This document shows positions 1 to 8,426 of a stretch of DNA of 64,000 nt, piece after piece. Position 1 is the first letter of the stretch. Every line of letters starts with the position of its first letter. The notes under the pieces were generated by a model, which ran no database searches, had not been told where the DNA came from, and worked only from the letters and a program-made list of their open reading frames with translations. Source of the DNA: Bradyrhizobium sp. U87765 SZCCT0048 (lineage in GTDB: Bacteria > Pseudomonadota > Alphaproteobacteria > Rhizobiales > Xanthobacteraceae); the NCBI RefSeq assembly GCF_018131225.1, contig NZ_JAFCMM010000001.1:2790001-2854000 (forward strand), written 5' to 3'. Made by a program: the position numbers and the translations under genes.

Positions 1-711
1 TACTACGACGCCGCGGAACCGCTCGCGACCGACCAGCTCGGCGCCGCGCTCGCACCGCTGATCGACCACAATGCCGCGCCCACCATCACACCGCCCGGTG
101 CGTGGGGCCCCTGGATCAATGGCGGCGCCTGGCTGTCGATCGACGGCCACAAGATCGACCTGCTCTACCGCGACCTTGCCCGGGTCCGCGCGATCATCGC
201 CGACGGCAACGCCGGCACCGTGTCGATGGATTATCAGCCCGGACATCCGCACGGCTTCTGCTCGGCGATCTGGATCGGCGAGGTCGCGCTGTGTCGTCCG
301 TTGCACGACCCGGCGCACGTCATCGGCGCACTCAAGGCGGAAGTCCTGCCCTATCCCGACACGCTGCGCGCCGCCATGCTCCGGCGGTTCGCCTGGGAAG
401 TGGCGTTCAGCATCGACAACGCCGCCACGGCCCTCGCCCGCGGCGACCAGACCCACATCGCGGGCTGCGCCTATCGCGCGCTGAGCTGTCTTGCCCAGGT
501 GCTGTTCGCGCTGAACGGCCGCTACCTCATCAACGAGAAGGGCGCGCTCGCCGAGGCCGCGACCTTCCCCGCGACCATCGCCGGCCTGCAGGACACGGTC
601 GACGCCGTCTGGCGCGCCATCGGCGGGCGGGACTTTCCGGCCGCGATCGGGGGGCTGCGGGGCCTCGCCGCCGCAGGAGCCCGCCTGGTCGCCGACGCGG
701 ACCTTGCCTGA
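1..711 (+). CDS. Nucleotidyltransferase-type protein, 5' truncated by window edge
   Basis: The reading frame is open from base 1 to a TGA at 709-711, giving the last 236 residues of a longer protein. The visible part contains an INGGAWLSIDG strand and KIDLLYRDL, which resemble the end of a nucleotidyltransferase core. An all-helical C-terminal half follows, as in bacterial proteins annotated 'nucleotidyltransferase domain-containing'. The usual GSxxxG/DxD signature would lie upstream of the window and cannot be checked. The substrate is unknown. An inner ATG at 220 exists, but coding continues well upstream of it, so it is not the start. Family assignment is moderate; coding status is clear. 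Confidence 0.6.
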   Translation, partial: YYDAAEPLATDQLGAALAPLIDHNAAPTITPPGAWGPWINGGAWLSIDGHKIDLLYRDLARVRAIIADGNAGTVSMDYQPGHPHGFCSAIWIGEVALCRPLHDPAHVIGALKAEVLPYPDTLRAAMLRRFAWEVAFSIDNAATALARGDQTHIAGCAYRALSCLAQVLFALNGRYLINEKGALAEAATFPATIAGLQDTVDAVWRAIGGRDFPAAIGGLRGLAAAGARLVADADLA

Positions 712-744
712 CGCCGCCAGCGCGAACCTCATCCACAACAGCCG

Positions 745-789
745 TTCGAATCCGGATCAAATTCGAGCCGTGTTCGAGACTTGTTCGAG
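745..789. repeat. Iterated TTCGAR motif (four copies, the last three at 11-bp spacing)
   Basis: TTCGAA begins at 745, and TTCGAG begins at 762, 773 and 784. The last three copies are spaced exactly 11 bp apart, about one helical turn, and the first is 17 bp before the second. The array lies in the 254-bp gap between the end of the nucleotidyltransferase-type gene and the lipoprotein gene. Such phasing would suit a protein that binds one face of the DNA, but no regulator is identified. Confidence 0.4.
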
Positions 790-965
790 CTTTGATCTGG
801 TTGCCCCGGTAACCTTGTCCGCCGCCTGCCCTAGACGTTAATGGATTTTAACGATATCGCTCGGGCATACCGGTGACGATGCCCAAGGGGGTGTCCCGCC
901 GGTCCGGTGGACGGTCGGGACATCGCGGCATGACAGGGCAAGGCGAATCAGGGCGGCTGGCAGCC

Positions 966-1589
966 ATGTGCGGGATCCGCAACTGGATTCGGCTGGCGCT
1001 GTTGCTCCTTGTCGCCGGCATGGTGGCCGGTTGCGCCGGTGGCCCCGCCGGTAACGCCCAGGGCCCGATGGCGGCGATGGCCGCAATGCCGGTTTCAACC
1101 GGTGGCGCCAACACCGTCAGCTTCGATTCCATCGATGGTCCGCCGCCCCAGGTGTTCGATCGCTTCGTGCGGGTGCTCGACAGCGAGGCCCAGTCCCGCG
1201 GCGTGACCGTCGTTTCCCGCGATGGCGCCGCAGGCTACCGCGTGCGCAGCTATCTGGCCGCCCAGGTGCGCGGCGGCCGCACCACGATCGCGTGGGTCTG
1301 GGACGTCTACGACCGCAACCAGAACCGCGCGCTGCGCCTGACCGGCGAGGAAGCCGGCGGCAAAGCCGGCCAGGATGCCTGGGCCGTGGCCGACGAGGCG
1401 CTGCTGCGCCGGATCGCCCAGACCGGGCTGATCAGCCTGTCGGGCTTCGTCAATGGAACCGCGCCGACCGAGGTGCCCGAGCCCGCCCTGCCCGCCCAAG
1501 CCGGCCCGGCCATCGCATCCGCCGAGGGGATAAACGATGGCGCTACCACCGCTGGTGGTGGCCTGGCCCTCAGCTTCAGCGCCCATTAA
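966..1589 (+). CDS. Putative lipoprotein
   Basis: This encodes a 207-residue protein. The ATG at 966 gives a charged start followed by a leucine-rich hydrophobic stretch ending in VAGC at about residue 23, a standard lipobox. The mature protein would therefore be lipid-modified on that cysteine by Lgt and cleaved by signal peptidase II; an lspA gene is present at 37776. An upstream in-frame start at 873 would bury the signal, so it was rejected. The rest is soluble, with a segment ([24 protein letters not shown]) of alternating strands and no motif I can name. Function unknown. Confidence 0.75.
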   Translation: MCGIRNWIRLALLLLVAGMVAGCAGGPAGNAQGPMAAMAAMPVSTGGANTVSFDSIDGPPPQVFDRFVRVLDSEAQSRGVTVVSRDGAAGYRVRSYLAAQVRGGRTTIAWVWDVYDRNQNRALRLTGEEAGGKAGQDAWAVADEALLRRIAQTGLISLSGFVNGTAPTEVPEPALPAQAGPAIASAEGINDGATTAGGGLALSFSAH

Positions 1590-1770
1590 CCGCGGGCATT
1601 GCGGCCACCTGATTTTGCGCCGGAAAACGCCCTGCGACGTATTGCCAGTCCGGCATGCTCCTTGCTATGCCCTCGCTCGCCCCGGCGGTAGCCCGGCGCG
1701 GTTTGAGCCACTTCGGATACGGCTGCGTATGTTGAACACCATCGCCACAATGACACGGGGAGAAGCGTCG

Positions 1771-2724
1771 ATGTCGGCGAAGAACGGGGCCATCAAACTC
1801 GTCGCCGGAAACTCCAACCCCGCCCTGGCGGAAGCGATCGCGGCCTTCCTCGGCCAGCCGCTGACCAAGGCCATCGTCCGGCGCTTCGCCGACATGGAAG
1901 TGTTCGTCGAGATTCAGGAAAACGTGCGCGGCTCGGATGTCTTCATCATCCAGTCGACGTCGTATCCGGCCAACGACCACCTGATGGAGCTCCTGATCAT
2001 CACCGATGCCCTGCGCCGCGCCTCCGCGCGCCGCATCACCGCGGTGATCCCGTATTTCGGCTACGCCCGCCAGGACCGCAAAGCCGGCGGCCGCACCCCG
2101 ATTTCGGCCAAGCTCGTCTCCAACCTGATCACCCATGCCGGCGTCGACCGCGTCATGACGCTCGACCTGCATGCCGGCCAGATCCAGGGCTTCTTCGATA
2201 TTCCGACCGACAACCTTTATGCATCTCCCGTGATGGTGCGGGACATCAAGGACCGGTTCGACCTGACCAACCTGATGGTGGTGTCGCCTGACGTCGGCGG
2301 CGTGGTGCGCGCCCGCGGCCTCGCCAAGCGCATCAACGCGCCGCTCGCCATCATCGACAAGCGCCGCGAACGCGCCGGCGAATCCGAGGTGATGAACGTC
2401 ATCGGCGACGTCGAGGGCTACACCTGTATCCTGATCGACGACATCGTCGACTCCGGCGGCACCCTGGTGAACGCCGCCGACGCGCTGCTCGCCAACGGCG
2501 CCAAGGAAGTCTACGCCTACATCACCCATGGCGTGCTGTCGGGCGGCGCTACCGCCCGCATCGCCTCGTCCAAGCTCAAGGAGCTGGTGATCACCGACTC
2601 GATTCAGCCGACGGAAGCGGTGCGTGTCGCGCACAACATCCGCGTGATGTCGATCGCCAGCCTGATCGGCGAGGCCATCGGCCGCACCGCCGCCGAAGAA
2701 TCGGTTTCCAGCCTGTTCGACTAA
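1771..2724 (+). CDS. prs: Ribose-phosphate pyrophosphokinase (PRPP synthetase)
   Basis: This enzyme makes PRPP from ribose 5-phosphate and ATP, for purine, pyrimidine, histidine, tryptophan and NAD synthesis in the cytosol. The 317-residue length is typical of class I Prs. Visible family motifs include [12 protein letters not shown] near residue 40, the [13 protein letters not shown]-binding loop around residue 95, [12 protein letters not shown], and the PRPP-binding loop [12 protein letters not shown] with its first Asp at about 223. The ATG at 1771 follows GGGGAGAAG about 5 bases upstream. A longer upstream frame exists but would add an unrelated extension. The gene is followed by a convergent, hairpin-rich gap before ribH2. 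Confidence 0.97.
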   Translation: MSAKNGAIKLVAGNSNPALAEAIAAFLGQPLTKAIVRRFADMEVFVEIQENVRGSDVFIIQSTSYPANDHLMELLIITDALRRASARRITAVIPYFGYARQDRKAGGRTPISAKLVSNLITHAGVDRVMTLDLHAGQIQGFFDIPTDNLYASPVMVRDIKDRFDLTNLMVVSPDVGGVVRARGLAKRINAPLAIIDKRRERAGESEVMNVIGDVEGYTCILIDDIVDSGGTLVNAADALLANGAKEVYAYITHGVLSGGATARIASSKLKELVITDSIQPTEAVRVAHNIRVMSIASLIGEAIGRTAAEESVSSLFD

Positions 2725-2761
2725 TCGCGGCTTCAGCCGATCACGATTTCGATTGATCAAC

Positions 2762-2865
2762 GCCGGCGCGCTGCGCCGGCATTGACACGTCGTTCGCTAT
2801 TCGCAGGTCACGGGCGTACTGGCGCACTGCCCGCGCAGCGAAGGGTACGCGCGGCAAAGCCGCGC
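2762..2865. other. Convergent intergenic region with two GC-rich hairpins
   Basis: Between the converging prs and ribH2 genes there are two near-perfect inverted repeats: GCCGGCGC-GCT-GCGCCGGC at about 2762-2780 and GCGCGGC-AAA-GCCGCGC at about 2849-2865. Neither is followed by a T-run on either strand, so neither is a classical intrinsic terminator. They may be transcript-end stabilising structures or intergenic repeat units. Confidence 0.4.
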
Positions 2866-2876
2866 GCCCACGCTCA

Positions 2877-3443
2877 TCAATCGATGCTGGCGGCGACCTG
2901 GCTGCCGAGATGGTCGAGGCTGGAAAGCGTCCGCGCGCAGGCCTGCGCGACCTCCTGCCCCTTGATGGCGAAATGCTGGCGGAAGAAATCGACGTGCGTC
3001 GCATGCTCGTGGAATTGCTGCGGCGTCAGCACGGCCGAGAAAATCGGAACCTCGGTCTGCAGCTGGACCTGCATGAGCGCATTGATCACCGTGCTGGCGA
3101 CGAATTCGTGCCGGTAGATGCCGCCATCGACCACCAGCGCCGCCGCGACGATCGCGGTGTAGCGCCCGGTCTTGGCCAGCAACTGGGCGTGCAGCGGGAT
3201 CTCATACGCTCCGGGCACCTCGAACAGGCCGACCTGGGTTTCGGGAATGCCGAGCGCAGCGGCCTCCTTCAGGAACGCGAGGCGGCTGCACTCGACGATC
3301 TCGCGATGCCAGGACGACTGGATGAAGGCGACACGGTGCGGCCTTGCGAAGCGCAGCGGCTCCGTCGGGGGCACGGCCTGATGGGACGCGACGCCTTGAG
3401 TTGGAACGCTTTGAGATGGAATGTCGTTCAGGATCTGATTCAT
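2877..3443 (-). CDS. ribH2: 6,7-dimethyl-8-ribityllumazine synthase, type II (RibH2)
   Basis: This enzyme condenses 5-amino-6-ribitylamino-uracil with 3,4-dihydroxy-2-butanone 4-phosphate to form lumazine, the riboflavin precursor. The protein is 188 residues. Visible lumazine-synthase elements are AFIQSSWHREIVE, the GLFEVPGAYEIPLHAQ segment, AAALVVDGGIYRHEFVA with the catalytic-region His, and PIFSAVLTPQQF. RHEFVA, where ordinary RibH has a GxTxHF-type loop, fits the decameric type-II enzymes of Brucella and other rhizobia. The ATG is preceded by AAGGAAG five bases away. The gene stands alone behind an FMN riboswitch (3524-3668), so it is expected to be repressed when FMN is high. Confidence 0.92.
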   Translation of the reverse strand: MNQILNDIPSQSVPTQGVASHQAVPPTEPLRFARPHRVAFIQSSWHREIVECSRLAFLKEAAALGIPETQVGLFEVPGAYEIPLHAQLLAKTGRYTAIVAAALVVDGGIYRHEFVASTVINALMQVQLQTEVPIFSAVLTPQQFHEHATHVDFFRQHFAIKGQEVAQACARTLSSLDHLGSQVAASID

Positions 3444-3523
3444 GGCTCTTCCTTGTTAGGACCAGAATCAGGGCACACGGGCCTTCAGCCGCGCGCCAAA
3501 AGGCGAGCGGCTGCCACTTCCCG

Positions 3524-3668
3524 TTCTCTTTCATCCGGACTTTAACCGTCGGCTTCGGAATCGCACCGAATCTGCTGACCCCATCGTCGGTTCGAAAACC
3601 TTCGGTAGGCGCTCGCGGGCTTGGGCTTTCGCCTTTACCGCCGGTGGGGACTTTCACCCCGCCCTGAG
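3524..3668 (-). promoter_or_regulatory. FMN riboswitch (RFN element) upstream of ribH2
   Basis: Read on the minus strand, the leader starts with CAGGGCGGGGTGAAAGTCCC and continues with CACCGGCGGTAAAGG, AGCCCGCGAGCGC, GGGGTCAGCAGATTCGGTG, GATTCCGAAGCCGACGG and TTAAAGTCCGGATGAAAG. These are the conserved blocks of the six-stem FMN aptamer in the correct order. The element ends about 80 bases before the ribH2 ATG. A hairpin (AGCCGCTCGCC/GGCGCGCGGCT, about 3490-3514) lies between aptamer and gene without a T-run, which leaves translational or Rho-dependent control more likely than intrinsic termination. Confidence 0.93.
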
Positions 3669-4082
3669 AACATCACCGCCCGGCTGGGCGGCTTGACCGA
3701 ACTATGCAGAAGCGGTGGCGGCGGCGCAAGCGCCCGCGGGGCGTCCGGCGGCATGCCCGGCATGCGGCTGCCGCGCCGCACCCCAACCGCGGTCGGCACG
3801 GCCCGCGACCGAACCACGCTCCGATTCCGTTTTGTTCTCATTATTGACATGATCGGTTGTGGACGACAGGGCCTTTGCCTGTGGACGGGATTCGGGGCCC
3901 GTTGCACGCCTGCCGCAAATCACTGATCAATCCATCAACGCAGTCGGTCTCGCCGGGCAACATCCTGATTCAGTTTGGAATCGGGCGATGGGCAAGGGCA
4001 CCGCGACTGCGGCACATCGCGCGATATCCGGCGTCTTGTATTCGGCGTGCGCATCATCGGCACAAGGCAGGGCGCAAGCAGC
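3669..4082. other. Gene-free divergent region between ribH2 leader and YbjN-type gene
   Basis: No supported gene lies in these 414 bases. The left part holds the candidate leftward promoter and a small hairpin (CCGCCC-GGCT-GGGCGG, about 3676-3691). A TTGACA sits near 3844 on the plus strand without a convincing -10 partner. The rest shows no conserved frame, RNA gene or repeat that I recognise. Confidence 0.5.
3701..3729 (-). promoter_or_regulatory. Candidate sigma-70-type promoter for the riboswitch-ribH2 transcript
   Basis: On the minus strand TTGCGC (3724-3729) and CATAGT (3701-3706) are separated by exactly 17 bases, placing a start site roughly 30 bases before the aptamer. The match to consensus is partial, and alphaproteobacterial promoters are loosely defined, so this rests on position and spacing. 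Confidence 0.35.
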
Positions 4083-4583
4083 ATGTCCCATTTGGACATC
4101 CATTTCGATTCAGCGAACAACCCCATCCGCGTGGTGGAGGAGATCGCATCATTTCACGACTGGACATTCGAACGCTCCGGCATCGACGAGGTGACGATCC
4201 TCACCAAGGGCACGTGGACCGACTACGAACTGTCGTTCACGTGGATGAGCGAGATCGAGGCGCTGCATCTCGCATGCGCCTTCGACATGAAAATTCCCGA
4301 AGCGCGCCGCCCCGAAACGCAGCGGCTGATCGCGGCGATCAACGAGCAGCTCTGGGTCGGTCACTTCGATCTGTGGACGTCGTCGGGGCTGATCATGTAC
4401 CGACAGGCCCTGGTGCTGCCGAACGGCATCATCGCCTCCGAAGCGCAGTGCGAAACCATGTTCGTCGGCGCGCTGCAGGCCTGTGAGCGTTATTTCCCGG
4501 CCTTCCAGTTTGTCGTGTGGGCCGGCAAGACGGCAAGCGACGCGATGAGCGCCGCGATGTTCGATACCGTCGGCGAGGCCTGA
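4083..4583 (+). CDS. YbjN domain-containing protein
   Basis: This is a 166-residue protein of the YbjN type, a family of small proteins with a fold like type III secretion chaperones. Their cellular role is unsettled, with reported links to stress, motility and exopolysaccharide control. Visible features are the start NPIRVVEEIASFHDW, the central WMSEIEALHLACAFDMKIP, and INEQLWVGHFDLW with SEAQCETMFVGALQACERYFPAF towards the C-terminus. The ATG at 4083 was chosen because the family homology begins there and no earlier start fits. It lies 22 bases before a GNAT gene and close to proC, an arrangement that suggests a co-transcribed set. Confidence 0.75.
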   Translation: MSHLDIHFDSANNPIRVVEEIASFHDWTFERSGIDEVTILTKGTWTDYELSFTWMSEIEALHLACAFDMKIPEARRPETQRLIAAINEQLWVGHFDLWTSSGLIMYRQALVLPNGIIASEAQCETMFVGALQACERYFPAFQFVVWAGKTASDAMSAAMFDTVGEA

Positions 4584-4605
4584 TCACGCACGAGAGACCA
4601 CGACG

Positions 4606-5031
4606 ATGAGCGAGCCGACCATCGTCGTGACGGCCACCCCCGCCGAAGCCGACCGCAAGGCCATCGTCGATGTTCTGATGGCCTTCAACGAGAAGGCCGG
4701 CGGCCCGGCCCGCTTTCAGCCACTCGCCATTCTCATCAAGGATCCCACCACCGGTGCGACGATCGGCGGCCTGTGGGGCCGCACCATCTATGACTGGCTG
4801 TTCGTCGAACTGCTGGTGGTTCCCGAGCAACACCGCCGCAGCGACCTCGGCTCACGCATTCTCGCACAGGCGGAAGCGATTGCGCGCGACCGCGGCTGCA
4901 TCGGCGCCTGGCTCGATACCTACGCCTTCCAGGCGCCGGATTTCTACCGCAAGCAGGGCTACACCGCCTTCGGTACGATCGACGATCATCCACGCGGACA
5001 ACAGCGCCACTTCTTCCAGAAGCGCTTCTAG
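4606..5031 (+). CDS. GNAT family N-acetyltransferase
   Basis: This encodes 141 residues with a GCN5-type acetyltransferase fold. The acetyl-CoA-binding segment is recognisable as VVPEQHRRSDLGSRILAQAE around residues 75-95, a variant of the Q/RxxGxG/A pyrophosphate loop. The late strands DTYAFQAPDFYRKQGY form the C-terminal part usual for the fold. Substrate cannot be deduced. The ATG at 4606 follows GAGAGACCACGACG. It lies between the YbjN-type gene and proC on the same strand and is probably co-transcribed with the former. Confidence 0.85.
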   Translation: MSEPTIVVTATPAEADRKAIVDVLMAFNEKAGGPARFQPLAILIKDPTTGATIGGLWGRTIYDWLFVELLVVPEQHRRSDLGSRILAQAEAIARDRGCIGAWLDTYAFQAPDFYRKQGYTAFGTIDDHPRGQQRHFFQKRF

Positions 5032-5143
5032 CTGGCGACGACACTGCGTTGGCAGTGCAGCCGGGCCCCGCGCCATTTGCCATGGACATCGCGGACCCGT
5101 TCCGGTGATATGGCGCCCTGATCAAGGGACCAGGACACCGACG

Positions 5144-5974
5144 ATGACTTCCGCTTCCGGCGCACTCGCAACCTTCAACGGCACCCTCGCGCTTGCGGGC
5201 GCGGGCAAGATGGGCGGCGCCATGCTGACCGGCTGGCTCGCGCAGGGTCTCGATGCCCGGCGCGTCGTCGTTATCGATCCTCATCCGTCGGACGAGATCC
5301 GTGCCCAGGCCGCGCACGGCGTGCGCCTCAATCCCGCTCCAGCCGATGTCGGCGAGGTCACCACGCTGGTGCTTGCGGTGAAGCCACAGATGTTCCGCGA
5401 CGCCGGCCCGACGTTGCGCCAGCTCGTCGGCGACACCACACTGGTGGTCTCGATCATGGCCGGCGCTACCATCGCCGCAATTACCGACATCTGCGGTGGC
5501 GCGGTCGTCCGCGCCATGCCCAACACGCCGGCGGCGATCGGTCGCGGCATGACCGTGGCCGTGCCGGCCGCGAAGGTGACGGCCGAGCAGCGCACCCTGA
5601 CCGACACGCTGCTGCGCGCCACCGGCGCCGTCGAATGGGTCGCGGACGAAGCGCTGATGGACGCCGTGACCGCCGTGTCCGGCTCGGGCCCGGCCTATGT
5701 GTTCCTGCTCGCTGAAGAGCTCGCCCGCGCCGGCGTCGCCGCCGGCCTGTCGCCGGCGCTCGCGGCCAAGCTCGCCCGCGAGACCGTGTCGGGGTCAGGC
5801 GAACTGCTGCATCGCTCGGATCTCGACGCCGCGGTGCTGCGCCAGAATGTCACCTCTCCCGGCGGCACCACCGCCGCCGCGCTCGGCGTACTGATGGCGA
5901 CGGATGGCCTGCAGCCCCTGCTCACCCGGGCTGTCGCCGCCGCGACCCAGCGATCGAAAGAGCTGGCAGGGTAG
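5144..5974 (+). CDS. proC: Pyrroline-5-carboxylate reductase
   Basis: ProC catalyses the last step of proline synthesis, reducing 1-pyrroline-5-carboxylate with NAD(P)H. The 276-residue protein has the N-terminal dinucleotide-binding strand LALAGAGKMGGAM (residues about 13-25) and VVRAMPNTPAAIGRGMT in the middle. The C-terminal half carries the signature VSGSGPAYVFLLAE followed by TSPGGTTAAAL. The ATG at 5144 is set by the start of the Rossmann strand; the open frame continues upstream but without homology. Next gene on the same strand is a MOSC protein 9 bases downstream, so the two are likely one transcript. Confidence 0.95.
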   Translation: MTSASGALATFNGTLALAGAGKMGGAMLTGWLAQGLDARRVVVIDPHPSDEIRAQAAHGVRLNPAPADVGEVTTLVLAVKPQMFRDAGPTLRQLVGDTTLVVSIMAGATIAAITDICGGAVVRAMPNTPAAIGRGMTVAVPAAKVTAEQRTLTDTLLRATGAVEWVADEALMDAVTAVSGSGPAYVFLLAEELARAGVAAGLSPALAAKLARETVSGSGELLHRSDLDAAVLRQNVTSPGGTTAAALGVLMATDGLQPLLTRAVAAATQRSKELAG

Positions 5975-5983
5975 CCGGGTGCG

Positions 5984-6682
5984 ATGACTGGCCCCATCCC
6001 GATCGAGACGATGTATGCCGGCACGCCGAGCCCGCTCGGCCCGCGCAGGATCACGAGTGCGATCGTCAAGTCCGCCGTGCCCGGCCCCTGGGACATCACC
6101 CTGGTCGGCCTCGTCGGCGATACCCAGGCCGACATGCGCCATCACGGCGGCCCAGAGAAGGCACTGCATCACTACGCGCGCGAACATTACGCCACCTGGC
6201 TGGACGAGACCCCAGCCCTCGCGCCGACGCTGGCGACCACTCCCGCATTCGGCGAGAACATCTCGACCTTCGGCATGACCGAAGCCACGGTGTGCGTCGG
6301 CGACATCTACCGCGTTGGCGCCGTGCTGGTGCAGGTCAGCCAGGGCCGCCAGCCATGCTGGAAGCTCAACGCGCGCTTCGCCGCCGACGACATGGCCTAT
6401 CGCGTCCAGATGACCGGACGCACCGGCTGGTACTACCGCGTGCTCGAAGGCGGCCGCATCATGCCGGGCGACGCGATGACGCTGGTGGAACGGCCGCAAC
6501 CCGAATGGTCGCTGTCGCGGATCTGCGCGCTGCTGTACCACCGCACCACAGCGTTCGACGAACTTGCGGCGCTGGCCGAGCTGCCGGAGCTGGCGGAAAG
6601 CTGGCGCAACCTCGCAGGGCGCCGCGTCAAATCGCGTACCGTCGAGAGCTGGAACTCGCGCCTCGAAGGCGACAAGACCTAG
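5984..6682 (+). CDS. MOSC domain-containing protein (YiiM type)
   Basis: This is a 232-residue protein of the MOSC family, named after the C-terminal domain of molybdenum-cofactor sulfurase. The YiiM branch is implicated in reducing N-hydroxylated base analogues with molybdenum cofactor. Visible motifs are GDTQADMRHHGGPEKALHHY, FGENISTFG, and the conserved cysteine in GRQPCWKLN (Cys125), the presumed molybdenum ligand. A short C-terminal helical segment (WSLSRICALLYHR to the end) matches the YiiM 3-alpha extension. It follows proC closely, although no functional tie is obvious. The window also encodes MoaD and MoaE of molybdopterin synthesis. Confidence 0.88.
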   Translation: MTGPIPIETMYAGTPSPLGPRRITSAIVKSAVPGPWDITLVGLVGDTQADMRHHGGPEKALHHYAREHYATWLDETPALAPTLATTPAFGENISTFGMTEATVCVGDIYRVGAVLVQVSQGRQPCWKLNARFAADDMAYRVQMTGRTGWYYRVLEGGRIMPGDAMTLVERPQPEWSLSRICALLYHRTTAFDELAALAELPELAESWRNLAGRRVKSRTVESWNSRLEGDKT

Positions 6683-6685
6683 TCT

Positions 6686-6973
6686 TCACGCCGGATCGGA
6701 GACCAGAATCACGGTGGCGCTGTTCTGCAGCAGGTGTTTCTCCAGCATCTCGCCAATCCTCTTCAGCACACGCTTCACCTTGCGCTTGGCCTTGATGCGG
6801 ACAACGAGACGATCGATTGCGACATCAACGTCGTTCATCGAAAGCTCGGCGAGGTCGTTTCTGGACAGGGTGAGCGACAGCTCCTCACCGAAGTTCCGGA
6901 TGATATGAATCAGCCGGTAACGCTCGGGCGTCTCTGCCGGATCGACGGGGAATGTGATGCGGACCGTCGTCAT
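6686..6973 (-). CDS. Conserved small protein, fourth gene of the marR/RR/HK operon
   Basis: A 95-residue protein with no signal peptide and no membrane segment. I do not recognise the family. It starts with a strand-rich part (VRITFPVDPAETPERY), has a helix followed by LSLTLSRNDLAELSMNDVDVAIDRL, and a strongly basic amphipathic helix (RIKAKRKVKRVLKRIGEMLEKHL) near the C-terminus that could contact nucleic acid or acidic lipid. The ATG lies only 25 bases after the stop of the histidine-kinase gene on the same strand, so it is most likely co-transcribed with that regulator. It meets the MOSC gene tail to tail, 3 bases apart. Confidence 0.65.
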   Translation of the reverse strand: MTTVRITFPVDPAETPERYRLIHIIRNFGEELSLTLSRNDLAELSMNDVDVAIDRLVVRIKAKRKVKRVLKRIGEMLEKHLLQNSATVILVSDPA

Positions 6974-6998
6974 GCGCTCTCGATGACGGGCCGGGAAA

Positions 6999-8387
6999 CT
7001 ACACCGGAATTCGCACCGTCGCGCGCAGGCCGCCGAGCGGGCTGTCGCCGAGCATGATGTCTCCGCCATGGGAGCGGGCGATATCGCGGGCGATGGCGAG
7101 GCCAAGGCCCGTGCCGCCCTCGTCCTGGTTGCGCGCGTCGTCGAGCCGCAGGAACGGCTTGAACACCTCCTCGCGCTTGGTCGGCGGAATGCCGGGGCCG
7201 TCATCGTCCACGGTGACGCTGAGATAGCGGTGATCGCGGTGGCCGGTGATCGAGATGGTGTCGGCGTAGCGTGCCGCGTTCGACACCAGATTGGCGAGGC
7301 AGCGCTTGAACGCGGCAGGCTTCACCGTCACCATCGGATCGCCATGGAATACCACCGTGGCGGCATGGCCATGACGCTCGGCATCGCTGCGCAATTCCTC
7401 GAGCGCGGCCTCCATGTCGGTCGGCTGCGCCTGCTCGCCGCTGTCGCCGCGAGCGAACGCCAGATACGCCTCGAGCATGCCGTTCATCTCGTCGACATCC
7501 TTGCGCATCGCCTCGACCTCGGGGCTGTCTCCGATCAGCGCCAGCTCGAGCTTGAAGCGGGTCAGGATGGTGCGCAGGTCGTGGGAGACACCGGCGAGCA
7601 TGGCGGTACGCTGTTCGAGGCTGCGCTCGATGCGTGCCTTCATCTCGAAGAACGCCTGGGCGGCACGACGCACCTCGCGGGCGCCGCGCGGGCGGAAATC
7701 CGGCTGCTCGCGCCCCTTGCCGAAGCTCTCCGCGGCATCTGCCAGCCGCAGGATCGGCTTGATCTGGTTGCGCAGGAAAAGCACCGCCACGATCAGCAGG
7801 ATCGACGAGGTTCCGAGCATCCAGAAAATGAAGATCTCGGAGTTCGAGGCGTAGGCGGCGCTGCGCCGCGCGAACACCCGCATGATGGTGTCGTCGAGCC
7901 GGATACGGATTTCGACCAGCGATGATTTTCCGACGGTGTCGATCCAGAACGGCTTTCCGATCTGCTGGCTGAGCTGCACCGACAGCGTCTGGTCGAGCAG
8001 CGAGAAGAACGGCTTCGGCCCGGGCGGCGGCATGTCGCCGACGGGGAGGAAGTCGACCACCAGGCCGAGGCGCTCCTGGGCGATACGGCGCAGCTGGGTG
8101 CGATCCTTGTCCTGGGGATAGGCCTTGTAGACGTCGATCAGCGCGGCGATGTCCTGGACCACGGCAGCAGACAGATGGCGCGTCACCGTGTTCCAGTGGC
8201 GCTCCATGAACACGAAGGCGACCACCGACTGCAGGATCACCATCGGCACGATGATGATCAGCAGCGCGCGGGCGTAGAGGCCCTTCGGCATCCAGTTCTT
8301 AAAAGTCGTGCCCATCCAGCCGCTGGCATCGGACACCCGCTGCGAGGCGGTGCGGATCAGGGTGAGGCCAGTATCGAGGGTGCTCAT
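6999..8387 (-). CDS. Membrane sensor histidine kinase (EnvZ type)
   Basis: A 462-residue inner-membrane kinase. A first transmembrane segment spans about residues 40-60, a periplasmic loop runs to about 185, and a second segment covers about 186-206. A HAMP linker comes next. The HisKA dimerisation helix carries the phosphoacceptor His269 in AGVSHDLRT, and the ATPase domain shows the N box (NLVSNAARYA), G1 (DDDGPGIP) and G2 (GGTGLGLAI). It lies downstream of an OmpR-type regulator, gap 39 bases, which should be its partner. The organisation resembles EnvZ/OmpR-like pairs of Bradyrhizobium. The stimulus is not deducible from the periplasmic loop. Confidence 0.93.
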   Translation of the reverse strand: MSTLDTGLTLIRTASQRVSDASGWMGTTFKNWMPKGLYARALLIIIVPMVILQSVVAFVFMERHWNTVTRHLSAAVVQDIAALIDVYKAYPQDKDRTQLRRIAQERLGLVVDFLPVGDMPPPGPKPFFSLLDQTLSVQLSQQIGKPFWIDTVGKSSLVEIRIRLDDTIMRVFARRSAAYASNSEIFIFWMLGTSSILLIVAVLFLRNQIKPILRLADAAESFGKGREQPDFRPRGAREVRRAAQAFFEMKARIERSLEQRTAMLAGVSHDLRTILTRFKLELALIGDSPEVEAMRKDVDEMNGMLEAYLAFARGDSGEQAQPTDMEAALEELRSDAERHGHAATVVFHGDPMVTVKPAAFKRCLANLVSNAARYADTISITGHRDHRYLSVTVDDDGPGIPPTKREEVFKPFLRLDDARNQDEGGTGLGLAIARDIARSHGGDIMLGDSPLGGLRATVRIPV

Positions 8388-8426
8388 CGCGTCGATCTTG
8401 TCAGGTTGGGCTGTCGCCAGCCTGCG

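Noticed and set aside
837..852. GTTAA-N6-TTAAC near the lipoprotein gene as a CtrA site
   Set aside because: The spacer is 6, not 7, bases, and the half-sites form an inverted repeat rather than the CtrA arrangement.
4083..4099. Hairpin ATGTCC-CATTT-GGACAT at the start codon of the YbjN-type gene
   Set aside because: A six-base stem inside coding sequence is expected by chance at this composition; no further evidence of control.
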